From positions 111,001 through 175,000 of the forward strand of contig JAJGOT010000260.1 in NCBI GenBank assembly GCA_022457155.1: a stretch of 64,000 nucleotides of DNA, given 5' to 3'. This DNA comes from Cladopsammia gracilis. Taxonomy: Eukaryota; Cnidaria; Anthozoa; Scleractinia; Dendrophylliidae. The notes below the pieces were generated by a model that saw nothing but the letters and a program-made list of their open reading frames with translations, was not told the DNA's origin and made no database searches. This document shows positions 12,997 to 25,100 of the stretch, piece after piece. Position numbers and translations under genes: made by a program. Each line of letters opens with the position of its first letter. The stretch's first letter is position 1.

Positions 12997-14601
12997 GGGA
13001 TGGCTAGCTTGGCGTCGCGTTACTGAAATTGGTTTTTGGTTGGCCCACATGTGTGCCAGGTTTTTATGACAACTCGCAATAACTGAATCATCACTATTTC
13101 ACCCAATCGGTTTAATCTTTTTTTTTAATCGACTTTTTTTCTATTTTTTTTTTTTAATAACCAAGACGCTTGCCTTATGTTATTGTAGCTACGGCCCTGC
13201 AACGAATCACTTTCAAATGAGATTTAGCTGTGTTTGTGTGTTTTCATCTTGTACGACTAAGGTGTGGAAGTATGTGCATGCGCCGGACGTCAGTTATTTT
13301 GCGTTGGGTTGATCACGTTTTAATTTCGTCAACGCGTTTTATAATTTCATCAACGTTGTGCTCAATATTCATCGCTATATTCGATTTTTATTTCAGTCTG
13401 TCGATCTCTGTCATTCAGCCATGAGCCATTGTCAGTCAGTCAGTTAGTCGGCAGTCAGTAGGGTAACCAGCCAGTCATTCAATAGCGCAAAAAATGTTTT
13501 TGCAGGGTAGCACTCACTTTGAATGATAATATTGAAATTTGTTTGTTAAGATCGAGTGCTGAAAAAATGTTACAAATACAGTCAGTCATTCATGTCAGTC
13601 AGTTTGTCAATTTATCACTAAATCTGCTGTAAATTTTCAGGTGAGTCCAACCCATCTTCTCCAAACGGGGAATCTCCCAAAACTCCCATCAGTGGCAAGG
13701 GCAAGCGAGTCCGGACTTTCATCACCGCCCAACAACTGAGCGTATTGAAATCAGTGTACCACTCTTCTCCACGACCAGACTTTGCCGAGCGGCTCAGGAT
13801 ATCCAAGGTGACTGGGCTTGATATGCGTGTGGTACAGGTTTGGTTCCAAAATCATCGAGCCAAGGAGCGAAGACAGAGTGAAAAAGGGAAGGACCCCTGG
13901 ATAAATATGATGGCTAAAACAGCAGCCAGGAGACGTTCGCGCCCGCTGAATTTAACAGGTTCAGTTGCTCCATGCTCTCCTCAAGAGGATCATATGTCTG
14001 ATATGATGTATTCTGAAGATGATGGACCAAGCCATTCAGGTACAGAAGATTATTATTCTTAGCAGTGACAGCTATTTAACTTGTTACAAAGGGTGCACCT
14101 AAATCACTTCCATCTCTTTCCTTAGACAAGATTCTTTTTTAGTTTGCCCTCACCGTCCCTCTTCACTGGTTTAATAGGTTAAAACACCATATGCATCAGA
14201 GTGAGGGAGGGGATTATGGCTAGATGAATTAGAAACCTATGTAGGGGGAGATCGGATAAACATACTTCAATTCACTTCACTTACGGAAACCAGAGATATA
14301 CCGTAGATGATCGAATACCATAAATGCCCTCTCTCCTGAACAAAACAGGAAGAAAGAAAAAGCGCGGTATGAAATGAATGTCTTACGGCTATAGCTGAGG
14401 ATTTGGACAGTGATGGTGATATAGAGAACTACAATCGTCGACAAAAGTCTTTGGGACACTTCAATAAAAGTGCCCTCTTAAATATTTCTTCAAGAATTAT
14501 AAAACATTTCGGCCACAGGGTTAGTAGAAACGATCCCCCGTCCTCGGACAAAGTTGTTTGGAGAAAACTACTTTTAAGCGCCGAAATCAACTTTGTGATG
14601 A

Positions 14602-14633
<32 letters not shown>

Positions 14634-15661
14634 GCTAAATTTAGCAAGAATTTCTCTTGACGGTCAAGAAAAAGTTAGAGCGTCCCAAGTGTTGTCGAAG
14701 ATTCTAGGCAGTAACAGAAACCCGTAAGTGGATTGAAACGTGAAACGTGCAACTGCCTCTTGTACGCTTCAAAACAAGCTTCCGATTATTCATTTTGCTA
14801 AGAAGTTGTTACAGCCATATTTGGAAAATCGGTATAAAAATATTAACCAATCAATTCGCTAGAACAACTTGCTTTCAATCACGAGGGACCGAGGGGTTTC
14901 CAAATATAGTAATAAGCAAAAAGTTAATATTCGGAAGCTGTGAATGCGCGTTACACGTTTCAACCCACTTATGGGTTTCTGGTAGTAATATGTGTTTTGT
15001 CACATTCATTGTACGGCATTTAAATTTTACGAAAGTCAAAGGTTTGCACTCCGAGCTAATGAAACCCTCCGGGTGTTTAATAGCTTATTTTCAGTAATTG
15101 TCATCTGTCAGACAAGCCATTGTCCAATATCCAACTGTTTAGCCTCCTGCAATTTGAGATGTGACTACCAAGTGTCATCCCATCATAAACTGAATTATAA
15201 TCTTTTAAGTATACTGCATCAGACCTCATTGTAACTGTGTTTATTTGGTTACAGCAAACTCCACTATAAATGTTGCCCAACAAATGGAAGTCTTCAATCA
15301 ATCAGCTATATCCAGCCCTTCGTCCTCCACTTTACTTAATGTGGTAATTCCTCCATTATCTCCAGTTGTGCGTGATGTAGTTTCCAGTCCCAGGTTCACA
15401 TTTCCTCGTCAAAGGCCTTCCAACTTTCCCCCGGTGCAGGAGCTTTTGGAAATATGCGAAGAAGAGCTGCGAATCCTGATGAATCAGGACCCTCGTTGCA
15501 CTGCTCAACAGAGCCCCACACACAGCTACTACGCAGACTCCGAGAGCGAACGATCCAACATCAACACACCCGCTGATGAGCGGTATTTTGTGTTCCCGGA
15601 TGTTCCAGCTACACCCGATCAGCGGAGTTACCCTCCTCACTCTTTTGATGCTGGTCATTAA
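4138..15661 (+). CDS. Lhx3/4: LIM-homeobox transcription factor, Lhx3/4 (Lim3) type, five exons
   Basis: Predicted exons are 4138-4156, 4994-5177, 6841-7043, 13641-14039 and 15255-15661, with GT-AG borders and compatible phases (1,2,1,1), giving 403 residues. Exon 1 encodes only MAERKA. LIM1 (about residues 14-67) has CGGC, HWHVYC, CCDC and a final C..D. LIM2 (about 74-128) reads KRQLSTGDLFYLLDD, which matches Lhx3/4 far better than Lhx1/5. The homeodomain (about 156-215) has the Lhx3/4 string TGLDMRVVQVWFQN followed by HRAKERR, so position 52 is His instead of the usual Arg. The tail is Ser/Pro-rich and acidic. Known role of the family: nuclear DNA-binding regulator of neuronal and neuroendocrine fate, recruiting LDB through its LIM domains. 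An earlier donor after 13958 keeps the same phase and would remove 27 residues. The first exon is the least certain part; it was chosen because it is the only nearby ATG-to-donor with the required phase. Confidence 0.88.
5178..6840. other. Intron 2 of the Lhx3/4 gene
   Basis: AT-rich intron with no exon seen. A CTGAGGA...GGTTGAAA hairpin-like motif lies at about 5574-5606. Confidence 0.6.
7044..8445. other. Intron 3 of the Lhx3/4 gene, first part
   Basis: Non-coding. At about 8140-8240 the paired segments aacgagtgcgag and gcacgagttttttag resemble a decayed copy of the foldback element at 23513-23650. Confidence 0.5.
9827..9936. mobile_element. Short foldback element
   Basis: TTCTCGTCCCCAGAGC and its complement GCTCTGGGGACGAGAA face each other across about 65 bp, and a copy of TATTGTGCCA-like sequence lies outside each arm. 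No coding capacity. Confidence 0.6.
10296..10624. mobile_element. TTAA-flanked MITE inserted in the DUF3504 remnant
   Basis: The ends ACACGAAGTTCTGGTATAAA and the complement of TTTATACCGGAACTCCGTGT match at 18 of 20 positions. TTAA lies outside both ends (10292-10295 and 10625-10628). Recombinase-type sequence (HSLRDT) resumes immediately after the right TTAA. Confidence 0.7.
11700..12410. repeat. 60-bp minisatellite of palindromic units, about 11-12 copies
   Basis: Units of close to 60 bp contain the 12-bp palindrome CCAACATGTTGG, the overlapping palindrome GTTGGCCAAC, and ATGCAT. Because the unit length is a multiple of three, open frames of 120-146 codons appear on both strands (for example MHSTNVGQHVGTFSHASNIT repeated). 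I treat these as artefacts. The outermost units at both ends carry GACTAAAC where inner ones carry GGCTAAAC. The array is in intron 3 of the Lhx3/4 gene. Confidence 0.9.
12513..12532. repeat. Poly-G tract (20 G)
   Basis: Uninterrupted G run in the Lhx3/4 intron; length in the assembly is likely unreliable. Confidence 0.9.
12922..12994. repeat. (AAAT)n microsatellite
   Basis: About 18 tandem AAAT/ATAA units. Confidence 0.95.
14605..14634. repeat. Poly-G tract (30 G)
   Basis: Thirty consecutive G residues in intron 4 of the Lhx3/4 gene. Confidence 0.9.
14710..14992. mobile_element. Foldback MITE in Lhx3/4 intron 4
   Basis: The left arm (AACAGAAACCCGTAAGTGG..., 14712-14785) and the right arm (complement, about 14920-14992) pair imperfectly over roughly 75 bp. 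The inner block AGCTTCCGA is also inverted. Non-coding. Confidence 0.6.
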
Positions 15662-16572
15662 AGCCAGGCTTTGGGTGCATGTCATGGTTAAAAGTTACTA
15701 CACTTTAAGGAAAGGACTCGATCACGCTGTTGGGGAAAGCGAAGAGGGGTAAAAATGTGTTTTCATCTAATATTAAGTAAAAAAGGATTGGTACAGTCAA
15801 ACCTCTATTAAGCGGTCACCCTCGGGGAACAGCCAATCGACCGCTTAATAACAGTTGACCGCCTAATGAGGTGTTTTAAAATTTGGCATGTAATGTGACT
15901 CATATGGCAAAAATTGAACTAGATTGCGAAATTCATCTCATGATGTATATTTTATTGTTAACAGCAACAGCAACACAAAATTTCAGGGAAGTTCATGCTA
16001 TCGGATTTTGTAATGTTGTCCGTAAGGCACAAGGCTTTAAACCACATCATCAAACGTGTTGCCATCCCATTCAACATGAAAAGAAAAAAAAATCAGTTAT
16101 GGCCGTCTATAGAATTTATAGAATTTAACTTTTTATTATAATTATTTATTAGTGTAGTTGGCTCGAAGATATTAGCACTTGAGTGCTACACTGTAAATTC
16201 GAGGGTAAATAAAGTTTATTGATTGATTGATTGATTGTCTGTGATTAAAGGCCGCGTAGCATAATTTCGTGAAGCAAGTCACTCACTTTGTTTAGTGCAA
16301 ATGAGAGTTCTTTTTAATTCCTGACCATTAAACTTAGACAAGTAAAAACAAGCGATATAATGTCCCGACGTTTCAGCGACCTCATGACGCCATTATCAAG
16401 GGTACAAATGAGAAGTACTATTTACAATATGAGTGGCGATGTTGTATCGGATTTACAATCTCGAGCCGAAGGCGAGAGATTGTGAATCCGATACAACATT
16501 GCCACGAATATTGTAAAGTACTTATGATATTTTACACTCCATTGTTATGCAAACATTTTCTATTGTTTCTGA

Positions 16573-16760
16573 AAACCGACGTGGATAAGGTTATGTAACA
16601 CACTGTTAATGAACAAGCTTTTTCTTTTTTAAACAACACCAACGTGGATTTGGTTATGTAACACACTGTTAATGATCAAGCTTTTGTTTTTTTAAACAAC
16701 ACCAACGTGGATAAGGTTATGTAACACTCTGTTCCTGAATAACCTTTTCTTTTTTAAACA
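16573..16760. repeat. 62-bp tandem repeat, three copies
   Basis: The unit contains AACGTGGATAAGGTTATGTA and CTGTTAATGAACAAGC; copies start near 16576, 16638 and 16700. Confidence 0.85.
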
Positions 16761-16843
16761 ATAGTGTTTTGTGGGCGAAAAATCGAGACAAATTTGAATA
16801 TTCACTTCGGTATAGCTGCTCAGCCAGAGGAGTCGTAACAAGC

Positions 16844-17035
16844 ATGGCTCGTCCGTTTAGGAAACCAAAAAGTCCTAAAGAGGAGGAATCTTGGTTGGAA
16901 GAAACTGTTCCTCGTAATACTAGGAACAGCACTAAATGGAGTGTTAAAATATTTGAAGAGTGGCAGAATACTCGTAAAAATAAAATAGCCAAAAACGAGT
17001 CGGTTCTGTATCGTTCATACAGAAAAATCTATTAG
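16844..17035 (+). pseudogene. Second DUF3504-family N-terminal fragment
   Basis: The ATG at 16844 opens MARPFRKPKSPKEEESWLEE, followed by NSTKWSVKIFEEWQ. This is the same N-terminal block as in the copy at 8446 (EEESKLLKES... NKWSAKVFREC), so the two are paralogous. The reading frame then runs into palindromic DNA and stops at 17035 without the recombinase core. It lies inside an inverted-repeat element (16336-17431) and is probably a captured, truncated piece. An intact first exon of a distant gene cannot be excluded. Confidence 0.6.
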
Positions 17036-17135
17036 TATTCTGTTTATACAGAATACTAATAGATCTATTAGTATTCTGTATATACAGAATACTAATAGAT
17101 CTATTAGTATTCTGTATATATACAGAATACTAATT
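17029..17135. repeat. Three consecutive palindromes
   Basis: ATTAGTATTCTGT-(TT/A)TATACAGAATACTAAT is repeated with a 36-bp period, with palindromic AGATCT between copies. Each unit can form a hairpin with a stem of about 13-15 bp. Confidence 0.85.
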
Positions 17136-17940
17136 AAGGTCATTATTTATTGTATTAATTCATCAACCCCAACATTTCCCTGCTGACTATTCAAACCCTC
17201 CCCGTGCTTTCAACTACTTGGGATTATTATCGGGTATACAAGTATGTTCACGTGAACTTAATCTTGCGCAGAGATTGGACAGAAACCTTATGAATTATTA
17301 ATGAATATTATAATAACTCTTATTACTCTTGAACTCGCATTTGTTAATTTTATTCTCATTTGTACCCTTGATAACGGCGTCATGAGGTCGCTGAAACGTC
17401 GGGATATTATATCGCTTGTTTTTACTTGTCTATGTATTTCTAAATCACTGTTAATACCATTAAACTTGGTGACTGTTTAATAGAAAAAAAAAAACAATAA
17501 AATTCGCCAATTGGGAAGTGTAAAAGGTGACCGTGTCTGCTTGATAGAGGTGACCGCATAAAAGATGTCAAGTTTACGATTTCCGTGGATTTTTTAAGTG
17601 ACCACTTAGAAAAGGGCAGCTTAATAAAGGTTTGACTGTAGTTCATTCATTTGGTCTTCCAAAAAAAAAAAAACCACTAAACTATCGCGTATTTTTACAG
17701 TTATGAGTCTTGAAGGTGTCTTGAATATGTTGTTAAATTTACCAGAATGGATTCTCGTAAGCGACCATCTCCAGTCACCTTTTTTAAATTAGCTTACCAC
17801 TTTGTCAGTACATCCTACGACAAACAGTTTTTTTTATTCACTAAGGTTTATTGAAAATAACAAAAAGGTCACAAACAATCTGAGTATTTTGTTTTTGGCC
17901 TGTAATTTATCACACAATGTTGTAATGGACTATTCACCAC

Positions 17941-18137
17941 TCCAGAAACTTCCAGGAGACTGAGCACCTGCTTTCGGCACTAGGCTTTCTGGGATAGCTT
18001 GTGTAACCAGCGTTAGTCACGACAGGTTGATGGTTTCCAAAGCAACCATTAACCAATCATAGATTATATTGGTTACCCAAACGATCCCAGAGGTTTCGGC
18101 GCCAAAAGCTGGTGTCCAGTCTCTCCAAAGTTTCTGG
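17941..18137. mobile_element. 200-bp MITE
   Basis: The left arm TCCAGAAACTTCCAGGAGAC and the right-arm complement TCCAGAAACTTTGGAGAGAC continue into CTTTCGGC/CTTTTGGC. The arms are imperfect over about 40 bp. Confidence 0.6.
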
Positions 18138-18398
18138 ACGGGCGGATTAAATATTTTGTCTTCACAATAAATTGCTATTTATATTACACATTTTAAATAT
18201 AAAACTACGTTACGGCTTATGACTTATTTGTATTAAGTGGGTTCCTTGTATATATACATTTTACTGAAGTCTTGATGGATTTCGTAAGGTCCTTTCGGAT
18301 AGTGAATTATGAATACTAAGGATTGCTAGCCACCCTACACCGTGCCAGCCCTACTACTTCATGTTATCTATATTTTAGTGTCAGTCTTCTGGTTTGAC

Positions 18399-21300
18399 TC
18401 AATATATACAAATATTTGTTTCGGCCTCCGCTGGACCTGAGGCGAATACTGAACCATTAGGAGTGAAACAACACGTGTGAATTTCATCCGTATCGCACTG
18501 TGAAAACAATAACAATAACAACACGTGTGAATTTCATCTGTATCGCACTGTGAAAACAATAACAATAACACATGTGAATTTCATCTGTATCGCACTGTGA
18601 AAACAATAACAATAACAACACGTGTGAATTTCATCTGTATCGCACTGTGAAAACAATAACAATAACAACACGTGTGAATTTCATCCGTATCGCACTGTGA
18701 AAACAATAACAATAACAACACGTGTGAATTTCATCTGTATCGCACTGTGAAAACAATAACAATAACAACATTAAGTTATCATTCGTTGATAAAACAAGAC
18801 AGGTTTACATCAGAAAGCATTAAATGAACACTTTAACTAATTTATGGAACTTTTATAGTTTTATAATGTCAATAGTTTTTTATGTTTTAGCGCTTTTTCT
18901 TATCTTATGTTTATTTTAGTTGTTTAATTTACAGGACCCCATCTATATTAGTGTTTCATATACTGATGGGCTATATACTGTTAAAATATTCGTTATTATT
19001 TATTTGTTTTCTTTTGAACAGTTGCCTTTTTCACCGACCTCGGACTTAAACCCTAAAACCCAGACTCTGATTTCTAAACACCTCAGAATGTAATAGTTCT
19101 CACATGATATTCCAGTGTGACTATTGTTCTACGGCAGGCAAACGTGCCGTATAGTATCCAGTCACTGCCTCGACACCGCTGCGTAAGTAATGCTTCTCGT
19201 TTTGCCAATTGAAAATGTTCCAAAGAAACGGTTAAGGTTGATACCATCACATTGCGAACATCTACTGCGCATATTTTCTTGTGTCATTAGCGCAAGCACG
19301 ACCGAGGGTACATTACGAACCAGAGGGTTTCCGACGAGGCTAGTTAAGTTCGCCAAATAAATAATTGGTTGTTTTCCGCTAAAAGAGCACGGTGACCTTT
19401 TTTTATTGCGCAATTTTGATGCAAAAATAAAAATCACCCTCTTGAGTTAAAGCAATTTAAAAAATCGTTATCGCTAACGAAGCGTACCGTACCCATTACA
19501 ACTACTACACATGGGCATGGATTTTAAACGTAATGTTTTTAAGTTTTTAATATAGCTATTTATGTTTAATTTTTATTTATACTTATTTTTAATTTTTGTA
19601 TGCATTTTTTGTATCCTTTTAATCTCTTTGCAATTTTATCGTTTTTGTTTTTACAATATATATCTAGTTTTGAGGTCCTTTTTGAAAACCATATCTTTTA
19701 TGTAAAAGTTTCTTCAATAAAGATGATTATTATTATTATCATGCACGCAAGAAACGCTTTTGAGATAATGCCACGTCAAACTGTTCCTTATGGTCATTAT
19801 ACTTATTTCAAGCGTAGTATTCAACTACAAGAACAAAAAGAGGAACTTTAGTCCATCACAAATCTTTCGCGAGCATGGCCGTCTAGGTTTTTTTTAAATT
19901 ACATTTTTTGAAACAATAATTGTTAGGAAGCAATCAGGCAAAAGTTAAGTTTGTCAACTTTTAAGTCTGAGGAAAAACACCAAGCAAAAACTGGCGGTAT
20001 CGACGAACTGATAACCATCCATTTCCTAGCACAAGCAAGAGTACATCACCTCACGATATTTATGTCTAACTTACCTCGAGTACTTTTAAGCACTTGCCAT
20101 TTTCTATGTCCCACACACGGACCTAAATGAAAACGACATAACAGTGAACAACAAGTAAAAAAGGAATTGCTTTGAGTCCACGGCAAGCTCGTGTATCAGG
20201 GAGCAAGAAAACGTTATCGGCCATGAACGGACAAAAGAGATTAAAGTGCCTATCACCCCTAGAAAGTTATTTTCAGAATCACCTCTATATACATTGAACA
20301 GTTGAATGGTAAAATATTTCTCGTTTTGAACGTCGTGTTTGTGAGTTATAGAGATTTCAATTTACAAAATGCTAATTAGATGACGTCAACCCGGGAATTT
20401 GCCATTATTTCTACGCCAATTTAGAATGTACAGTTTACAGTTTGAAGATAATTAATTTGATAAATATCAAAAGTTAACTGTGGATAGTCAATTGATTCGT
20501 AAAAAATATTACTTGGAGCTGAAACCAAGTAGTTGTATAATAAATGATTCCCGGGTTGACGTCATCTAATTAGCATTTTGTAAATTCATATCTCTGTAAC
20601 TCACTAACACGACGTTCAAAACAAGAAATATTTTACCATTCAACTATTCAATGTACATAGAGTTGATTCTGAAAATAACTTTCTAGGGGTGATAGGCACT
20701 TTAAACAAATAACACAAGAACGAATTAAAACCAAGTATTGCAATAGATACCGTTTGATCATCGGAAGCAGAAGCGAGTAGTTTTCCATTAGCTGAGAATG
20801 AACATGCCTGTGATAAGGAATTGAAAGAAAATAACAAAAGTGGTGACATTTGAAGCATGGTTTCATTAACTTTACTTTTACAGATTTGCAAAGAACAAAG
20901 ACTGGAGAATCATAAGTCATAAGAGGTATATAAACCTGAACCCAGCCAGTGTGTCCTTCAAGTACATGTAGTAAGTCCGCTGACTGGGTGTCCCAAACTC
21001 GGAGGGTGCTATCCCATGACGCTGATGCCTGAAAGAACAAGTTCCTTTCGTTACGTATCAGTTAGGTATAAGCGCGATCATCCCCGCCGGAATACCCGGA
21101 AAAACCCCGGGCATTAAACGATTTTAAGTATAAACAGTTTCTATATAATCTGAAAATCAGCTTGGGAAGAAAAATATTAGTATGGCTGCATGAAAAAAGA
21201 AATCTTAAAGTGTCCACAACCCAAATTTTGATATTTTCTCACCTGAATCGAAATGTCACCCAAGGACTTTCTGCGAAAAAGTTTTACGACTTGCACAAAA

Positions 21301-22082
21301 TGCGATTTGTTAAATAATGTTATAAAACTTTCAAATTTGCCGCCATTTTGGCTCACCATTCGCCTTAGTTCTCTCTCGGTCTGCAAAGGAGCTGTGACGT
21401 ACATTAAGGAATACGTGACTTCACTTGGAATTAGGTGGTATAGCTAAAAAATGTTTGAAAGATGTTGACTGCTTAGTTCTTTCTTCCAATTCACTAAAGC
21501 TTTCTTCTGTCGATGACATTGCCAAACAACACGCGTTCCTGAATCTGCGTCACAATGTTAGCCTGTCGGCCCAACTCAGCGAGGCGAGTAGGCCGCAAAA
21601 ATATTGGATTTTGAAGATAATGAAACAATTATAAACAATCTCGTTTTATGCAAATTGTAAACTTTTTTCGCGGAAGGTCCTTGGGTGACATTTCGATTCA
21701 GGTAAGAAAATAAAAAAAAAAGGGTTATGGGCACTTGAAAGCTAGCAAAGCGCCATATCTTACATAGTCGTGGAGATATAGAGACGTGCAAAAAGGTTTG
21801 AAATTAAATATTTGCATGATCAAGTTTGTACAGTATGAGGATACAACCTTCGAAAAATTTCAAAAATGTATTTGCCATTCCTATCCTATCGTCTCTATGC
21901 AAAGACACAAGTTCTCTTAATTTTAAGGTGGTCTTTGCAGAGGCATCTCAACTCACCAGTAATGCAGTACAGGAAAATGACACTGCATGGATGTTACTTT
22001 TGTGTCCTGTTAAACATTTGACAGCCATTTCACCTTTTCCCAAAGGCCATAAACGAACGGTACAGTCCCAAGAGCCAGTCGC

Positions 22083-22139
<57 letters not shown>

Positions 22140-25100
22140 ACATCTTTTATTTATGCACGATATAAGTAAAAGCAAAAGTCTTGCTTGTGGGGTCGTGTTT
22201 CTGGCTACAAATTAAAAACATTTCTGTATATTTTACATTAAAATTAATAGTAATTATATACATGGTTGTTCACATTAGTAAAACGTAAAATCTGTCACGT
22301 TCCTACTTTGCGTTTGAATCGAGGTCGCATTAAAGTCCAGTTGTCTAATAATATATTGGTACATACATCTCCTTGTTTGTCTCTATACATTCCTAATAGA
22401 AGAAGTGGGGAGGTGTTGGTACACACATCTCCTTGTTTGTCTCTATACATTCCTTATAGAAGAAGTGGGGAGGTGTTGGTACACACATCTCCTTGTTTGT
22501 CTCTATACATTCCTTATAGAAGAAGTGGGGAGGTGTTGGTACACACATCTCCTTGTTTGTCTCTATACATTCCTTATAGAAGAAGTGGGGAGGTGTTGGT
22601 ACACACATCTCCTTGTTTGTCTCTATACATTCCTTATAAAAGAAGTGGGGAGCTGTTGGTACATACTGTTTGTCTCTATACATTCCTTATAGAAGAAGTG
22701 GGGAGGTGTTGGTACATACTGTTTGTCTCTATACATTCCTTATAGAAGTGGGGAGGTGTTGGTGCATACTGTTTGTCTCTATACATTCCTTATAGAAGTG
22801 GGGAGGTGTTGGTACATACTGTTTGTCTCTATACATTCCTTATAGAAGTGGGGAGGTGTTGGTACATACTGTTTGTCTCTATACATTCCTTATAGAAGTG
22901 GGGAGGTGTTGGTAAAATATAAAGAGAATTCATCTTGGGTGATCATATCCTTCATTCTCGTGACCTTTTTGATTCACTAAGCGCTGATAATTAAAATCGA
23001 GGAGAAATTTGATGCTGATCAGTATTGGAGATTAAAGGGTTAAGAGAATCTCGCTACAAAAAATGAAGCCAAACCCTTAACTGTGCACTCATGATATTTT
23101 TTTTTTGCCAGTGAGCCTGCATCTCCTATTATCCAAAATTTCTAACCCTTCAATTTCTAATCCTTCTATCCAGGTTCCTGGCCCTATATGATTATCATGT
23201 CCAATAACATGATATCAGATAACAAGGTATTTCCAAGGAAACCGAAACTTACCACAGTTGAACTATCAACAGAGAATGCACATGACTGTACCACATTTCT
23301 ATGACCATCCAAAATAAATGCTGCAGTGCCTGTCTGGATGGACAGAAAGAAAGATGATAGAGCAAAACAACTGGAACACTAAATAGCAATGAAATATTCA
23401 AGATTACAGCTGACTCTCACCATTTAAAATGCACCAATAACTATGGTAACATCTAACTATGGTAACATGTAACCAGTCAACGTTATCAGACTGTCAGTAA
23501 GTACGTAATAGATCAAAAACGAGTGTGAGTTTTTCATCAGGGGTTCCGAACACTGAGAAAGAGAAGAAAGCACGACGCCGAAAGGTGGAGTGCTTTTATT
23601 GTTTCGAGGTGTTTGGAACCCCCGATGAAAAACGAAGCACGAGTTTTTGATATGGCTTCTCAAATGCGCAAAAAAAAAAAAAAAAAAATACAATAAAGCA
23701 AAAATATTCTCTGTGTAATTAGCGCCGTTTGTTTTAATGAGAAACAGAGAGTGCATTCTTTTGCATTTTTCACAACTCTCTTCCTGCAGACATTTGTAGG
23801 GGCAGTGCGCAGCTCTTACAAGGTCTTCTCTGATTTGCAGAGAAAACGATAGAACAAACAACACAACAATGGACTCTAGCCCTAAAAACAATAGAGCTGC
23901 GTGATATACAATGAAATTAGAGGTTGTTAAGAGCTGCGTGGTATCTGCATTTGTAGAGTTTGCCTCGTGTTGGCGGTCATTTATTGTAGTTGATGCATGA
24001 TGGCATAGATCAAGGATGGCGGAGTGAGTCGTTTTTACTGCCGTATCTCTTAATGACTGGCTCGTGAAGTAGCTAAAGAATCGGGTGAAAGGTATCCACC
24101 CAGAACTGTGTACGGGATAGCATGTGGTCTGAAGCGTCATTTGGAAGACTTGAAACTTTGAACATCAATCATCTTTAGTCCTCCCTTCTCGTAATTGTTT
24201 ATCATTTCTGTCCTTTTAACTTTGTCACCTTGCCATCCCATAAGAAATCAGGAATTGACTTCTTTTAGTGCACCCGGTGGCGTTGGAAGAGAAGACAAAA
24301 CATAAACCATTTGTGACACGGCCATTGTTTTTATGATTGTGATTTTATCCAAGAGGGTTAGTCTTCTTGCTGACCAATTATTCAGAATGCTGCGAATCTA
24401 AAATGCTGCCATCTAAAATCATAGTTGTATTACTGATCAGCGTATTGAGATAGTTTGCACTCAGTGCCAAGGACCTTTGATTCCACGGATCTCTTTCATT
24501 CCTTATCGTGTTACCTAATATTTTCGATAATATTTCGGCACATAAGATAAACAAATAATGGGGAGAGCGGGCATTCCTGTCTCACTCCGCGACCTAAGCT
24601 AAAGAAATAAAGGACCATTCTATACTATCGAAAGCTTTCTCGAAGTCAATGAACAGTAAAAGACCCGGTATTTGCTCATTATCTCTGTAATTTATGATGC
24701 TCTCTATAAGTCTGATGTTTTCCCCAATAAAACGATTTTTTAGAAAACCCATTTGGTCATTGTTGATAATCTTTGGCAGGACTTTTCGTAATCGACTAGC
24801 AATGGATTTAGTTGCTCTTTTATAATCACAGTAGTTAAGAAGAGTTTTTTTTAAAGAGATTAGTAGGTTTGTTCTTCTTTGGTATGAGGGTAATCAATCC
24901 TCTCTGTGTAATTGATAGAAGGCCCTTCGCATGTGTAAGGCGTTTAGTTGGCACTGATAGATGTCATTCCAGAATACTTTATAAATAGAATTCTGCCGGG
25001 AAGCCGTCACTTCCCGGACTTTTATTTGATTCTATTGATTTTAAGCTTTCAAAACATTCAATTTCAGTCAAAGGGCCTTCACACTGTTTTTGCTCTATCT

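Larger units (their letters stand above)
16336..17431. mobile_element. Nested element with 79-bp terminal inverted repeats
   Basis: 16336-16414 and the complement of 17353-17431 agree at all but two of 79 positions, starting AGACAAGTAAAAACAAGCG. Inside are a hairpin (about 16431-16505, GTTGTATCGGATT inverted), a 62-bp triple repeat, a DUF3504 fragment and three palindromes. No recognisable transposase. Confidence 0.75.
15794..17638. mobile_element. TA-flanked pogo/Tigger-like element
   Basis: The left end CAGTCAAACCTCTATTAAGC is inverted at the right as GGTTTGACTG preceded by CTTAATAAA. TA lies outside both ends (15792-15793 and 17639-17640). CAGT... ends with a TA duplication are typical of Tc1/mariner-pogo MITEs. 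Copies of GCGGTCACC/GGTGACCGC recur near both ends. A second element (16336-17431) sits inside it. Confidence 0.65.

Noticed and set aside
19162..19437. 91-codon minus-strand open frame considered as a WDR38 exon
   Set aside because: No WD40 motif and no fitting splice sites; the true last exon is at 18399-18497.
22266..22745. 159-codon open frame and opposing frames
   Set aside because: Translation of tandem repeats only (VLVHTSPCLSLYIPYRRSGE repeated).
23457..24140. 227-codon minus-strand open frame
   Set aside because: It spans a foldback MITE, a poly-T stretch and a dispersed non-coding repeat; its best segment is shared with the repeat at 26645-26805 rather than with a protein family.
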